The notes: generated by a model not told the origin, from the sequence alone. 64,000 nt of DNA from Streptomyces sp. B3I8 (GCF_030816915.1 NZ_JAUSYN010000002.1:967501-1031500), one strand, 5' to 3'. Counted from the first letter of the stretch, positions 41,097 to 50,470 are shown. Numbers and translations are program-made.

Positions 41097-42719
41097 TCAC
41101 TCGCCCGGCCGTACGAACACGGTCCGGCCGCCCACCACGGTCCGCAGGCAGAGCGGCAGGTCCCGGCCGGGGGTCAGATCGGGCAGGCCGGGAGTGCCGG
41201 AGCGCGGGTCGGTGGACCAGCGGGCGACCCGGTCGTCGGGAGCCTGGACGACCAGTTCGTCGGTGCGCCAGACGGCGTAGTCCGCGGGTGCGCCGGGCAC
41301 CAGGACGCCGGCGTCGTCGCGGCCGACGGCCCGCCAGCCGCCGCGGGTGTGTGCCGTGAAGGCGGCGCGCACCGAGACGCGGTGCTCCCGGGTGCGGTGG
41401 AAGGCGGCCGCGCGGACGGTGCCCCAGGGGTCGAGCGGGGTGACGGGGCTGTCGGAGCCGAGGGCGAGCGGCACTCCGGCGCGCAGCAGCGCCGCGAAGG
41501 GGTTGAGGGTGCGGGCCCGTTCGGTGCCCAGCCGCCGCGCGTACATGCCGTCCTCGCCGCCCCACAGGGCGTCGAACGCGGGCTGCACGGAGGCGGTGAG
41601 GCCGAGTTCGGCGAAGGCGGCGACCGTCTCGGGGGTGAGCATCTCGGCGTGCTCGACGCGGTGCCGGGCCGCCCGCACGCGGGCGAGGCCGGCCTTCTCG
41701 GCGGCGGCGCGGACGCCCTCGACCACCGTGGTGACGGCGGCGTCCCCGATGGCGTGGAACCCGGCCTGCAGCCCCGCCTCGGTGCAGGCGACGACGTGCG
41801 CGGTGACGGCGGCGGCGTCCAGGTGGGCGGTGCCGGTGTGGGCGGCGTCGGCGTACGGCTCGTGCAGGCAGGCGGTGTGCGAGCCGAGGGCCCCGTCGAC
41901 GAAGAGGTCGCCGGCGGCTCCCCTCGCGCCCAGCTCACGCGCCCTGGCCACGCCTTCGTCGCCCTGTTCGGCCCAGTAGCCCACCACGCGGGGGCCGGGC
42001 TCACCGGCGGCGAGCCGGAGCAGCGCGGTGAAGTCGTCCTCGGAGGAGATGTCCGGGCCGCCGCACTCGTGGAGCGAGCCGATGCCGAGCGAGGCCGCGT
42101 GCGCGAGCGCGGCCCGCTGGGCGCCGTCGCGCTGGGCGGGAGTCAGCGCGTCCAGCGCGACGGCGCGCACCGCGTGGTGGGCGTCGCCGGTCAGCGGGCC
42201 GTCGGCGTACCCGGCGAGGCCGGTGACGCCGGGGACCAGGTCGAGCAGGGCGGTGGTGACGACCGCGGAGTGGACGTCGATGCGGGAGAGGTAGAGCGGA
42301 CGGCCGCCGGTGGCCTCGTCGAGCTCGGCGCGGGCCGGGGGCCGGCCGTCGGGCCAGCGGGCGGCGTCCCAGCCGTGGCCGAGCAGGACGCGATCGGCGG
42401 GGCGGGCGGCGGCGAAGTCGCGGACCAGGTCGAGGGCGGCCCGGAGGGTCGGCGCGGCGGACAGGTCGAGCCCGGTGAGCGCGAGTCCGGTGGCGGTGGT
42501 GTGCACATGTGCGTCGGTGAACGCGGGGGTGACGAGTGCGCCGTCGAGGTCGACGATCTCGTCGACGCCGTCCGCGAAGGCGTCGGCGGCGCCTTCGGAG
42601 CCGACCCAGGCGACCCGGCCGCGTTCGACGACCATCGCGGTCGCGAACGGGTCGGCGGGGCTGTGGACCTCGCCGCGGCGGAGGAGGACGGTCTGCGGGT
42701 CGGGGGTGCGCTCACTCAT
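41097..42719 (-). CDS. YtcJ-like amidohydrolase
   Basis: 540-aa metal-dependent hydrolase of the amidohydrolase_3 (YtcJ-like) group. Features: N-terminal beta domain (LLRRGEVHSPADPFATAMVVERGRV is its start), metal-ligand FTDAHVHT, LGHGWDAARWPDG, a central FVDGALGSHTACL carrying the usual DGALGS motif, HAIGDAAV, RHRVEHAEML and LGSDSPVTPLDP near the end. Substrate unknown. Start at the ATG at 42719; the frame extends to 42869 but that stretch is Arg/Pro noise. Encoded 85 bp after an Lrp-type regulator on the same strand. Confidence 0.92.
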   Translation of the reverse strand: MSERTPDPQTVLLRRGEVHSPADPFATAMVVERGRVAWVGSEGAADAFADGVDEIVDLDGALVTPAFTDAHVHTTATGLALTGLDLSAAPTLRAALDLVRDFAAARPADRVLLGHGWDAARWPDGRPPARAELDEATGGRPLYLSRIDVHSAVVTTALLDLVPGVTGLAGYADGPLTGDAHHAVRAVALDALTPAQRDGAQRAALAHAASLGIGSLHECGGPDISSEDDFTALLRLAAGEPGPRVVGYWAEQGDEGVARARELGARGAAGDLFVDGALGSHTACLHEPYADAAHTGTAHLDAAAVTAHVVACTEAGLQAGFHAIGDAAVTTVVEGVRAAAEKAGLARVRAARHRVEHAEMLTPETVAAFAELGLTASVQPAFDALWGGEDGMYARRLGTERARTLNPFAALLRAGVPLALGSDSPVTPLDPWGTVRAAAFHRTREHRVSVRAAFTAHTRGGWRAVGRDDAGVLVPGAPADYAVWRTDELVVQAPDDRVARWSTDPRSGTPGLPDLTPGRDLPLCLRTVVGGRTVFVRPGE

Positions 42720-42804
42720 GCGTAACAGTGTCGCGCGGACGGTGGGCGCGGCGGACGCCGGGTGGCCCCCGACGCGCGCCGGACCAGGGACGACGGTTGC
42801 CGGG

Positions 42805-43245
42805 TCAGATGCGGGGCGGGCGGGCCTCGTACGGTGTCGACAGGACGACCGTGGTGCGGGTGGAGACACCGGCCAGGGTGCGCACGCGGGCCAGCAGCTC
42901 CTCCAGTTCGTGGGGCGTGGCGACGCGCACCTTGAGGATGTAGTTCTCGTCGCCGGCCACGCTGTGGCACGCCTCGATCTCGGGGACGCCGGCCAGCCTG
43001 TCCGCGATGTCGTCGGGGGCGCTGGGGTCGAACGGCTTCACGGAGATGAAGGCGGTCATCGGCAGCCCCACCGCCTCCGGATCGACGACCGCGGCGTAGC
43101 CGCGGATGACACCGCGCTGCTCCAGCCGGCGCACGCGCTGGTGCACGGCCGACGTGGACAGGCCCGTGGCCCTGCCCAGGTCGGTGTAGCTCATCCGCCC
43201 GTCCGTGACGAGCAGCTGCACGATCTGTCGGTCCAGCTCCTCCAT
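42805..43245 (-). CDS. Lrp/AsnC-family regulator
   Basis: 146-aa feast/famine regulator: HTH (LDRQIVQLLVTDGRMSY, LGRATGLSTSAVHQRVRRLEQRG) and RAM effector domain (MTAFISVKPFDPSAPDD, ACHSVAGDENYILKVRVAT). These usually sense amino acids and act as octamers. Start at the ATG at 43245. It is on the same strand as, and 85 bp ahead of, the amidohydrolase, and divergent from the 43516 gene. Confidence 0.93.
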   Translation of the reverse strand: MEELDRQIVQLLVTDGRMSYTDLGRATGLSTSAVHQRVRRLEQRGVIRGYAAVVDPEAVGLPMTAFISVKPFDPSAPDDIADRLAGVPEIEACHSVAGDENYILKVRVATPHELEELLARVRTLAGVSTRTTVVLSTPYEARPPRI

Positions 43246-43515
43246 GGCGCAAGAACCTACAGTGCCGCCGATCACCCCGGACAGCTCCGCGTCACAGGTC
43301 GTGCCCGTTCGTGACCTGCGCCGGGCCCGGTACGCGCGGGCGGGCGTGTCCCGCGGGGCACCTCGTCAGGCACCTGCGGGCGGCATGTGACGAACGCCAC
43401 AGTGCCCGGACAGGCTTCGTGATGTCCTCGTGATTACCCGACTGGCGGGGCGGGAAGTGCTTGCTGTGGTCGAGGCCGTAGCGCCTGATCGGCCCAGCCC
43501 TAGGGGGAGAATCCC

Positions 43516-43938
43516 ATGCAGAGTGTGAAGCGCCCTGGCCGTTCCGTGCCCAAGCGGCTCAAGGCCGTGATCGAGCCCGAGCCGGAGGGCGTCGAACCGG
43601 ACGACGAGTTCGACGCGTACGACACGTTCGAGATGTACCGGGTGATCTGCCCGGACTGCGCGCAGCCCATCGCGCTCCTCGCCGACGAGGAGGTCCTGCC
43701 CGAGCACGCGCTGTGCGCGTCGCCGTGGAACCCCTTCGGCCTCACGGTGTGCGCCGGCACGGGCCGCGCGGCGGACGAGGCCCGCCCCGCGGACGAGTCG
43801 CTGGAGCCGCAGCAGCAGGAGACGGCTCTTCTGCTGACCCTGCCGCAGGGTCTCGACTGGCGCACCCAGCCGTTCTCCCACGTCGGCGGCCCCGGCTCCC
43901 GCCCGATCCGCGTCCCGACGATGCGCCGAGCCGCTTAG
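43516..43938 (+). CDS. Conserved hypothetical protein, 140 aa, with cysteine pairs
   Basis: No named function recognised. The 140-aa protein has a basic N-terminus, an acidic segment (EPEPEGVEPDDEFDAYDT) and a central region with CPDCAQP followed by two more cysteines (ALCASPWNPFGLTVCAG), which may form a zinc-binding knuckle. The C-terminus ends RPIRVPTMRRAA. A ribosome site (GGGGGAG) precedes the ATG, and a 270-bp regulatory gap separates it from the divergent Lrp gene. I believe it is conserved in streptomycetes, but this is a recollection of style. Confidence 0.7.
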   Translation: MQSVKRPGRSVPKRLKAVIEPEPEGVEPDDEFDAYDTFEMYRVICPDCAQPIALLADEEVLPEHALCASPWNPFGLTVCAGTGRAADEARPADESLEPQQQETALLLTLPQGLDWRTQPFSHVGGPGSRPIRVPTMRRAA

Positions 43939-44040
43939 ACCACCCCGACGCCGGGCCCTCGACCGGGGCCGCCCAGGGGTCCGCAGGGGCGGACCCCACA
44001 CGCCCCACGGAGGCAGGGGCCCTGCCTTGGACTCAGGGGG

Positions 44041-44387
44041 CGACTGGGGGCGAAGCCTCACGTGTCGCTCAGCGTTGAGTGAGCAGAGCCCATCTCTCGC
44101 GGCCGGCAGAAGGCGAAGCCCCACGTCTCACTCAGAGCCCGGCTTCTCGGGGTTGGCAGGGAACGAAGCTCCGGGTGCCCTCTCGGAGCCCAAGGGGCGG
44201 AGCCCCTCTCTCTCGGGGTCCGGGGGCGGAGCCCCTCGGGGGTCCGGGCGGAGCGCGAGGGACGGCTCGGGGGCGGAGCCCCGCACGTCTTTCGGGGGTC
44301 CGGGGGCCTGCCTGCCCCCGGTGGGGTTGAAGGGGCGGAGCCCCTCGGGGACGGGAAGGGTAGGGGCGGCGGGGGGAAAACCCGGGT
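44041..44387. repeat. Cluster of GGGGCGGAGCCCC hairpin repeats
   Basis: Four perfect copies of the 13-bp palindrome GGGGCGGAGCCCC (44194-44206, 44223-44235, 44270-44282, 44332-44344) plus degenerate ones, mixed with TCTCGGGGTCCGG spacers and related CACGTSTC-type modules from 44041. It ends with the dispersed module GGGACGGGAAGGGTAGGGG. It fills most of a 575-bp gene-free gap and is built of self-complementary units. Confidence 0.85.
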
Positions 44388-44513
44388 TCGCCCACCTACC
44401 CCCGTAAGAAAGACCGCGCCCCAGGGCGCGAACCCCCGTACGGACCCCGTGTGGGACACACGCCCGAATCCCCGGGCCGGTGACCCCACCACCCACCCTC
44501 GCGTTTGCCCGGT

Positions 44514-44867
44514 ATGACCCCCACGTCCTCAGTGACCGGCCACCGCCGACGGGTGTTTCTGCCGGCCCCGGCCGATTCGGTCACTGTTCCCCCCGCCCCG
44601 CCGCAGCCACGGCCGCAGGACCCTCCCATCTACCGCGCCCTGATCCGCACCTGGGCCGACCGCGGCCGCACCCTCCCCGGTCGCCACGACCCGGAGTGGA
44701 CCCGCCTGACGGCGCCCCCGCGCACCACGGCCCGGGGCGCCGACGAACCACCGTGGACTCCCCCGGCCGTAGCGCGCGAGCCCGGCGGCACCGTGCACGG
44801 CTCCGGCCGCGTACGGACACTCGACCCGGCCGTCGGCGGCCCGGCCGTCGGCGCGCTGCACTCCTGA
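44514..44867 (+). CDS. Hypothetical protein, 117 aa
   Basis: Small Pro/Arg-rich protein with one plausible conserved core, PIYRALIRTWADRGRTLPGRHDPEWTRLTAP, a pattern I associate with small streptomycete proteins of unknown role. The rest is low complexity. Start at the ATG at 44514 (an in-frame TTG lies at 44505). Convergent with the TetR gene. Moderate confidence that it is expressed. Confidence 0.5.
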   Translation: MTPTSSVTGHRRRVFLPAPADSVTVPPAPPQPRPQDPPIYRALIRTWADRGRTLPGRHDPEWTRLTAPPRTTARGADEPPWTPPAVAREPGGTVHGSGRVRTLDPAVGGPAVGALHS

Positions 44868-44882
44868 CGGTTCAGGCGCGCC

Positions 44883-45620
44883 TCAACCCCGCGTGGCCCC
44901 GCCCCGATGCGCCGCCGCCGGCGCCGGATACGCCGGGTCCAGCTCCTCGATGGCCCGCAGCGTGCCACCGAGCATCTTCGCCAGCAGCTCCCGCAACGTG
45001 TCCCGGGGCAGACCCGGACGGTCGATCCAGTCGAGGGTCGTGCCCTCGACGCTGCACAACCAGCCCAGCAGCCCCATCCGTGCGAGCGGCGCGGTCTCCT
45101 TGCGGCCGTACGTGCTCTCGGCGATCGCCTCGATCATGGCCTCGCGCACCCCGTCCCGTATCTCCTGCACCTCGGTGTCGAAGCCGACGCCCCCGCTGAC
45201 GATCGCGCGGTACGCGGCCTGGTTGTGCTCGGCGTAGCGGAGGTAGCCGTCGAGGGTGCGGTGCAGCCGTTGTGCGGGCGGCAGATCCTGCCCCTCGGCG
45301 GCACGCGTGACGAGGCCCGCGACCGAGTCCTGGATGATCGCCAGGTAGTAGCCGCGCTTGGACTGGAAGTAGTAGTAGATCAGCCCCTTGGCCACCTGCG
45401 CGTGCCGGGCGATGTCGTCCATCGAGAGCGCGTCGTAGGACGTGTCGGAGAACAACGTCCGCCCGATGGCGATGAGTTCGGCGCGGCGCGCCACGGAACG
45501 GTCGGTCCCGCGCGCCCGGGGGCGTGCGGTGTCGCGCTGCTGACTGTGCGTCAATTTCGGCCCATGTCTGGAGCGGTCGGGCGGGACAGCGGCAGTATGG
45601 CAGAGCCATCCCGCCCGCAT
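44883..45620 (-). CDS. TetR-family regulator
   Basis: Up to 245 aa. TetR HTH: RRAELIAIGRTLFSD, then MDDIARHAQVAKGLIYYYF and QSKRGYYLAII; helical C-terminal domain with GFDTEVQEIRDGVREAMIEA. The start is uncertain: ATG at 45620 has GGAG six bases before it but adds 22 unusual residues; TTG at 45554 begins closer to the basic arm that normally precedes the HTH. The target genes and ligand are unknown; the neighbour on the far side is a small membrane protein on the same strand. Confidence 0.88.
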   Translation of the reverse strand: MRAGWLCHTAAVPPDRSRHGPKLTHSQQRDTARPRARGTDRSVARRAELIAIGRTLFSDTSYDALSMDDIARHAQVAKGLIYYYFQSKRGYYLAIIQDSVAGLVTRAAEGQDLPPAQRLHRTLDGYLRYAEHNQAAYRAIVSGGVGFDTEVQEIRDGVREAMIEAIAESTYGRKETAPLARMGLLGWLCSVEGTTLDWIDRPGLPRDTLRELLAKMLGGTLRAIEELDPAYPAPAAAHRGGATRG

Positions 45621-45681
45621 GTTCGACTCCGATCACCGACCCGCGTTCAGGGATGTGCCCTCCGAGGGGCGGACCCGCGGG

Positions 45682-45828
45682 TCAGAGCAGGCCGAGCTGC
45701 GTGACGAGCATCGCGAGGACGACGACGAGGATCCAGCCGAGGGCGTGCTCGAGGTACGGGGGGCGGTCGTCCTTCGGCCCGCCGGTGCGGGCGTTCAGGC
45801 GTGCGGCGGTGGCAGACAGTGCGGTCAT
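45682..45828 (-). CDS. Small single-pass membrane protein, 48 aa
   Basis: 48-aa protein with a soluble N-terminal half (TALSATAARLNARTGGPKDD) and one C-terminal membrane helix (HALGWILVVVLAMLVTQLGL). GAGAAG precedes the ATG at 45828. Tail-anchored layout. Function unknown; compact protein features and clean hydrophobic helix make it likelier real than the overlapping frames. Confidence 0.6.
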   Translation of the reverse strand: MTALSATAARLNARTGGPKDDRPPYLEHALGWILVVVLAMLVTQLGLL

Positions 45829-45959
45829 GGCTTCTCGCTGTTGTTCGTCGTGCGGCGGACCCGGACTCCCCCACCGTGCCACCGGATGCGACGGACGCGG
45901 CCGAGAGCTTGGTCACAGGCGGTGGTGCGCACGGTGGGGCCGGGGTACGAGGTGCGCGG

Positions 45960-46721
45960 TCAGCCCTCCCGGCCGGGGAGCATGGACAGCGCCCGGGAGC
46001 GCAGGGCGACGAGGTCGTCGTAGGTGCCGTCGCGCTCGGCGAAGCGGTGCCCGAGGACCCCCTTGACGAGAATCTCGCGGGGTGTGGGGTCCTGCGACAG
46101 CAGCTCCATGACTTCGCTCAGGAAGTCGTCGAGCGGCAGCGCGTTCGGATTCACCTTCTCCTGGCCCGCCGTGGCGACGGCCGGCGGGACGAGTTCGACG
46201 ACGTCGACCCCGGTGCCGTCGAGCTGGGCGCGCAACGCCTCGGAGTAGGCGTGCACCGCGGCCTTCGAGGCGGCGTAGCTGGGCATGGGCGGGAAGGGCA
46301 GGAACGCGATGCCGGAGGTGACGGTGACGAAGGTGCCGGCGCCCCGCCCGACCAGGTGCGGGGTGAAGGCGTCGAGGACCCGGACGGTGCCGAGCAGATT
46401 GGTTTCCACCGTCCAACGGGCCGTCTCGAAGTGCGCGGGGTCGCGCAGGTCCTCCATGGCCATGACGCCTGACATCGTCACCACGGTGTCCAGTCCCGGG
46501 TAGCGGGCGAGCACGGCATCCCGGGCCTCGGTGACGGAGGCGTCGTCGGTGACGTCGAGGGCGACCGTGCCGAAGCCCTCTCCGGCGAGTTCCGCGAGTG
46601 CGCGCGGGCTGCGGCCGGCGACGGCCACGGTGCTGCCCGCCGCGGCGAAGCGGCGGGCGAGTTCGCGTCCGATGCCGGAGGTTGCGCCGACGACGAGGAC
46701 GGTGCGGTCGGAGAGATCCAC
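45960..46721 (-). CDS. Short-chain dehydrogenase/reductase
   Basis: 253-aa classical SDR. NAD(P) motif VVGATSGIGRELARRFA, DVTDD, the NNAG-equivalent changed to TMSGV, catalytic Ser in TSGIAFLPF and YAASK (Tyr/Lys). Arg after GRSP suggests NADP. Substrate unknown. Divergent from an XRE regulator with a 202-bp gap, a common regulator/target arrangement. Confidence 0.92.
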   Translation of the reverse strand: MDLSDRTVLVVGATSGIGRELARRFAAAGSTVAVAGRSPRALAELAGEGFGTVALDVTDDASVTEARDAVLARYPGLDTVVTMSGVMAMEDLRDPAHFETARWTVETNLLGTVRVLDAFTPHLVGRGAGTFVTVTSGIAFLPFPPMPSYAASKAAVHAYSEALRAQLDGTGVDVVELVPPAVATAGQEKVNPNALPLDDFLSEVMELLSQDPTPREILVKGVLGHRFAERDGTYDDLVALRSRALSMLPGREG

Positions 46722-46911
46722 GGGATCTTCCCTTCGTACGGGGCGCCGTCGGCACGGGGCCGGCGACGCGAGCGATGAGGAACGGGTGAGGAAGAGCGTC
46801 CGTCCAGAACGGGCGGCACGACGGCAAGTCTCGGCGGGCCGCGCCGGAAGTGGCAGAGCCCCCGTCCTCCCTGGTCCTGACAGGGCCCCCCTCGCCGCCC
46901 GCGCCCCGCAT

Positions 46912-46917
46912 TACGGT
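46912..46917 (+). promoter_or_regulatory. Possible -10 box of a leaderless XRE gene
   Basis: TACGGT ends 6 bases before the ATG at 46924 and no Shine-Dalgarno is present, which suggests a leaderless transcript. No convincing -35 seen. Confidence 0.4.
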
Positions 46918-46923
46918 GTCGGT

Positions 46924-47853
46924 ATGGGTGGCACGAAGGACGACGAATCCGGCAATCGGCTCGGCAGCTATCTGCGTGCCCGGCGTGAGCTGGTCTCCCC
47001 CGAGCAGGCGGGGCTCCCGCCCGGCGGCAACCGGCGGGTGCCCGGTCTGCGCCGTGAGGAGGTCGCCCTGCTCGCCGGGATCAGTCCGGACTACTACCTG
47101 CGCCTGGAACGGGGCCGGGACCGCAATCCCTCCCCCCAGGTGCTCGCCGCCCTCGCACGCGTCCTGCGGCTCGACGACGTGGAGCGGACGTATCTACTCG
47201 GCCTCACGCCCGCCCGCCCCCGGACACCGCGTCCCAAGCGGCCCGAACGGGTGCCGGCACGGGTGCACGAGTTGCTCGCCCACCTCTCGATCCCCGCGTT
47301 CGTCGAGGGCCGTGCCTTCGACGTTCTGGCGTCCAATCCGATGGCCGTCGCGCTCTCGCCCCGGCTGCGGCCCGGCGAGAACCGGCTGCGCTCCCTGCTC
47401 CTCGACCCCGAGGAACAGGCCTTCCAGCAGGACTGGGAGAGGGCGACCGCCGACATCGTCGCCGCGCTGCGCACTACGATCGGCGACGACACCGACAACC
47501 CCCGGTTCGTCGAACTCGTGGGCGAACTGGCCCTGTCCAGCGGGCGTTTCCGCACCCTGTGGGCCCGGCACGACGTGCGCACCCTGGAGGGCGGCACGGT
47601 CACGGTCCACCACCCGGTCGTCGGCGGACTGCGCCTGCACCGCGACAAACTGCCCGTCGGCGGAGTCCTCCTCGTCGTCTACTACCCGGACAAGGGCAGT
47701 GACAGCGACGAGAAGCTGCGGCTCCTCGCCTCCCTCTCGGAAACGGATTCCGCGGAGGCCGCAGACGCGCGGCCCGCCTACGAGGAGTCCGCCGACACGG
47801 GGTTCACCGATCCGGGACCCGCCGGCACGGGGTCCGTCGGCCCGACGCCGTAG
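46924..47853 (+). CDS. XRE-family regulator with MmyB-like ligand domain
   Basis: 309-aa regulator: N-terminal HTH (LGSYLRARRELVSPEQAGL, LRREEVALLAGISPDYYLRLERGRD) followed by the MmyB-like PAS-type domain (FDVLASNPMAVALSP, RSLLLDPEEQAF, HPVVGGLRLHRDKLP), a pairing seen often beside oxidoreductases. The C-terminal tail (about 40 residues) is disordered with a Gly/Thr/Asp repeat. Probably represses the divergent SDR gene. Convergent with the C39-like gene, 22 bp apart. Confidence 0.92.
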   Translation: MGGTKDDESGNRLGSYLRARRELVSPEQAGLPPGGNRRVPGLRREEVALLAGISPDYYLRLERGRDRNPSPQVLAALARVLRLDDVERTYLLGLTPARPRTPRPKRPERVPARVHELLAHLSIPAFVEGRAFDVLASNPMAVALSPRLRPGENRLRSLLLDPEEQAFQQDWERATADIVAALRTTIGDDTDNPRFVELVGELALSSGRFRTLWARHDVRTLEGGTVTVHHPVVGGLRLHRDKLPVGGVLLVVYYPDKGSDSDEKLRLLASLSETDSAEAADARPAYEESADTGFTDPGPAGTGSVGPTP

Positions 47854-47875
47854 CGCGCCGGGCCGGCGGGTTCGG

Positions 47876-49234
47876 TCACTCGACCCCGACGCTCGCCAGG
47901 GCGCGCCGCCCGTCCGATGTCGGACGGGCCGGGAAGTACAGGTAGCACACCCCGCCCGAACCGCTCTTGACCTGGCCGTTCGCGTCGTAGCGCTTGGTGC
48001 GCAGCCAGATGTTCTCGAACTCGCGTCGCCGGTAGACGCGGCGCACCTCGGCGTCGCTCGGCGCCGCGGGGTCGTTGGCGATCACGTCGCCGTCGGCGGT
48101 GAAGCCGATCACGGTCATCAGGTGCCCGGAGGTGCCGTAGCCGGCTCCCGTGAGCTCCTCCTTGAGGAAGGACTGCGAGGTGATGACCGGGATGCCCGCC
48201 GCGACCAGCGTCTCCACATCGGTGAGCGAGGTCAGCCGGGTCACCACGCCCTGCATGTCCGGGTAGGTGGCCGCGTAGGCCGCGTTGAACGGCCAGTTGC
48301 CGCAGCCCTCGTACTGGTAGTCGAAGGTGTACCGGGCCGCGTGGCAGACCTGGGGGTCGGCGTACGACGGATCCACCCAGGCCAGTTGCCCGGCGGTGGG
48401 CCGGCGGCCCCAGTACTCGACGATCATCTGGGAGGAGGTCGGGCTGCACCAGGCCTCGCCGCCGTTGTCGTACTGCGGGTACTGGCCCTTGTGGATCTCC
48501 TGCGAGTAGCGCGGGACGCGGAGTTCTCCGGCGTGCCCCGGCGTGGAGGCCGGCACCGTGAAGCGGTCGGGGACGTCGGAGCCCATGGCGCCGAGCCGCC
48601 ACACGGTGGGGGTCTTCCGGGTGCCGGGGACGCGGTACAGGGTGAGGCGCAGCCGGTAGGAGGCCAGCCGCAGTCCGCTCGCGGCGTCGTCGATGGCGAA
48701 GGTGTCGGTCCAGACGCTGCTCCGGCCGTCGCTCTGGCCGTCGACGGAGGTGCGGCGGATGTCCTCGTCGCCCGCCGCCCAGCGGCCCATCACGTACCAG
48801 GGCGTGTCCGTGCCGTCGGAGTAGCGGCCCGACAGCTCGGTCTGGATCCAGGTGCCGGCCGGGGTGTGCGCGTTCCAGGAGGCGATGACCTCGGTGGCGG
48901 GCACGGAGAGGGTGTGGGCCGGGGAGGTCCAGGTGGCGTAGTCCCAGGTGGAGGTGCGGCCGGTGTGCGGGTCGGCGTAGTCGGTGCGGCCCGCGGGGAT
49001 GTCGAGCACCAGGCCGGGACGGGCGCCGGCGACGGCGCGGGTGCCCTTGGACGTGCCGGAGCGCCAGTCGGTGGGGGAGGTCCAGGCGTGGTGATCCACG
49101 GTGCGTGCGGGCTTCGTTCTCGTCGGCCGGTGGGACGGGACGGCGACCGCGGGGGTCGCGGCGCCGGCCGCGGCGGCGACGGCCACTGCGGCGGTGAGGA
49201 GAGTGCGGCGGGAGGGCTGGGAAGGTCCGGTCAT
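47876..49234 (-). CDS. Tat-exported C39-family peptidase-like protein
   Basis: 452-aa secreted protein with a twin-arginine signal (SRRTLLTAAVAVAAAAG, cleavage near AVAV). The N-terminal half is beta-rich; the C-terminal half has a papain-like C39 fold: Cys in GGEAWCSPTSSQM, His in TSGHLMTVIGF and Asp in VIANDPAAPSD. Extra cysteines (VCHAAR, EGCGNW) may form a disulfide. Start at the ATG at 49234. Likely a cell-wall or extracellular cysteine peptidase; substrate unknown. Confidence 0.88.
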   Translation of the reverse strand: MTGPSQPSRRTLLTAAVAVAAAAGAATPAVAVPSHRPTRTKPARTVDHHAWTSPTDWRSGTSKGTRAVAGARPGLVLDIPAGRTDYADPHTGRTSTWDYATWTSPAHTLSVPATEVIASWNAHTPAGTWIQTELSGRYSDGTDTPWYVMGRWAAGDEDIRRTSVDGQSDGRSSVWTDTFAIDDAASGLRLASYRLRLTLYRVPGTRKTPTVWRLGAMGSDVPDRFTVPASTPGHAGELRVPRYSQEIHKGQYPQYDNGGEAWCSPTSSQMIVEYWGRRPTAGQLAWVDPSYADPQVCHAARYTFDYQYEGCGNWPFNAAYAATYPDMQGVVTRLTSLTDVETLVAAGIPVITSQSFLKEELTGAGYGTSGHLMTVIGFTADGDVIANDPAAPSDAEVRRVYRRREFENIWLRTKRYDANGQVKSGSGGVCYLYFPARPTSDGRRALASVGVE

Positions 49235-49478
49235 GCGTGTCTACCCCCGGTTGTCCTTGAGTCCTTGAGTGGTGGTCGGACGCGAGTGGGCCAACTATGG
49301 CCGCCGGACGCGGACACCTGCCAGCATTCCGACGCATCGGCGCGCCACCACTATTGGTCTCGACCATCGAAGAAAGCCGCGGGGGTCGGCCGAGCGGGTC
49401 GCAGTGAGCGGCGGTGATCCGCCGGACGCCGAAGGCACGGCAGACGGGGCCCACACGGCAGGCGCGGCGGAACCTAGG

Positions 49479-50129
49479 ATGGTGCTGTTGGCTCTGCACA
49501 GGACTCGGCGCTCGGGGCTCGTCATTCAGCAGCTTGTTTCTTCGGTGCGGCGGACGCCGCCGTCGTGCGGGGACGTGCGGCTCGTCGGTGTCGACGGACA
49601 CGCCGGGTCCGGGAAGAGCACGTTCGCGGAGCGGCTGGCCGAAGCGCTGGGTGACGCGCCCGTACTGCACCTCGACGACATCGCCACCCACGACCAACTG
49701 TTCGACTGGACCGAGCGGCTGCTGCGCGAGGTCGTCGAACCGCTGCGTGAGGGCCGCACGGCGCACTACCGCCCGTACGACTGGCGCGCGCGGCGCTTCG
49801 GACCGGCGCGCGCGCTGCCGCCCGCTTCCGTGGTTCTGGTCGAGGGGGTCGGCGCGGGGCGGCGGGCCCTGCGGCCCCATCTGGCGCGGCTGCTGTGGAT
49901 GGAGCTGCCCGCCGAGGAGGCCTGGCGGGCCGGGCGGGAGCGGGACGGCGCGGAGCAGCGGGAGTTCTGGGCCGGCTGGATCCCGGCGGAGCGCCGGCAC
50001 TTCGCCCGTGACCCGTCGCGGCCCTTCGCCGATTGGCTGGTGCGGCGGACGGGCGACAGGAACGACGGGAACGCTGCCGGGCCCTGCGAGGAATATCTGG
50101 TGCTGCCGGGGCCCGTGGGGACCGCCTGA
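49479..50129 (+). CDS. Uridine kinase-like P-loop kinase
   Basis: 216-aa nucleoside/nucleotide-kinase-like protein: Walker A GVDGHAGSGKSTFAERL, HLDDIATHD, HYRPYDWRARRFG (substrate loop) and the Walker B-like VVLVEGVGAGRRAL; ends with a LVRRT lid-type helix. Probably phosphorylates a small nucleoside-like substrate. TAGGAT overlaps the ATG at 49479, so the true start may be a few codons downstream (GTG 49482 or TTG 49488) if that is a -10 box. Confidence 0.85.
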   Translation: MVLLALHRTRRSGLVIQQLVSSVRRTPPSCGDVRLVGVDGHAGSGKSTFAERLAEALGDAPVLHLDDIATHDQLFDWTERLLREVVEPLREGRTAHYRPYDWRARRFGPARALPPASVVLVEGVGAGRRALRPHLARLLWMELPAEEAWRAGRERDGAEQREFWAGWIPAERRHFARDPSRPFADWLVRRTGDRNDGNAAGPCEEYLVLPGPVGTA

Positions 50130-50464
50130 CGGGGGATTCCCTCACGGAGGGTGACGGATCGTCAGCGGCGTGTCGATTTCGTGAAGGCCCTGCTCATCGA
50201 CGCGCGCGACCGGGCCTTCCCGCGGCTTGACCGGGGCGCCGTGCACGTCCTACGTTTTCGCTGTGCGGTTCGTCGGAGCCGCCCTCGCACGCGAAGCCCC
50301 CGGTTGTTCCCCCGTGATCGGGGGCTTCGTTCCGCCCGCGGCCCCTTTCCCGTGCGCCGAGCGGCGCGCAGTGCTCACTCACCGTCACCGGCGCGTGTGC
50401 GCCCCCGTGCTCCCACCTCGCACAACGGCCCGGACGGCACCCTTCGATGGGTGGCTGCCCCGCA

Positions 50465-50470
50465 GGTACG
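50465..50470 (+). promoter_or_regulatory. Possible -10 box upstream of the EccA-like gene
   Basis: TACGAT with a weak TTCGAT -35 at 18-bp spacing. It would give a leader of about 125 nt before the ATG at 50602. Confidence 0.35.
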
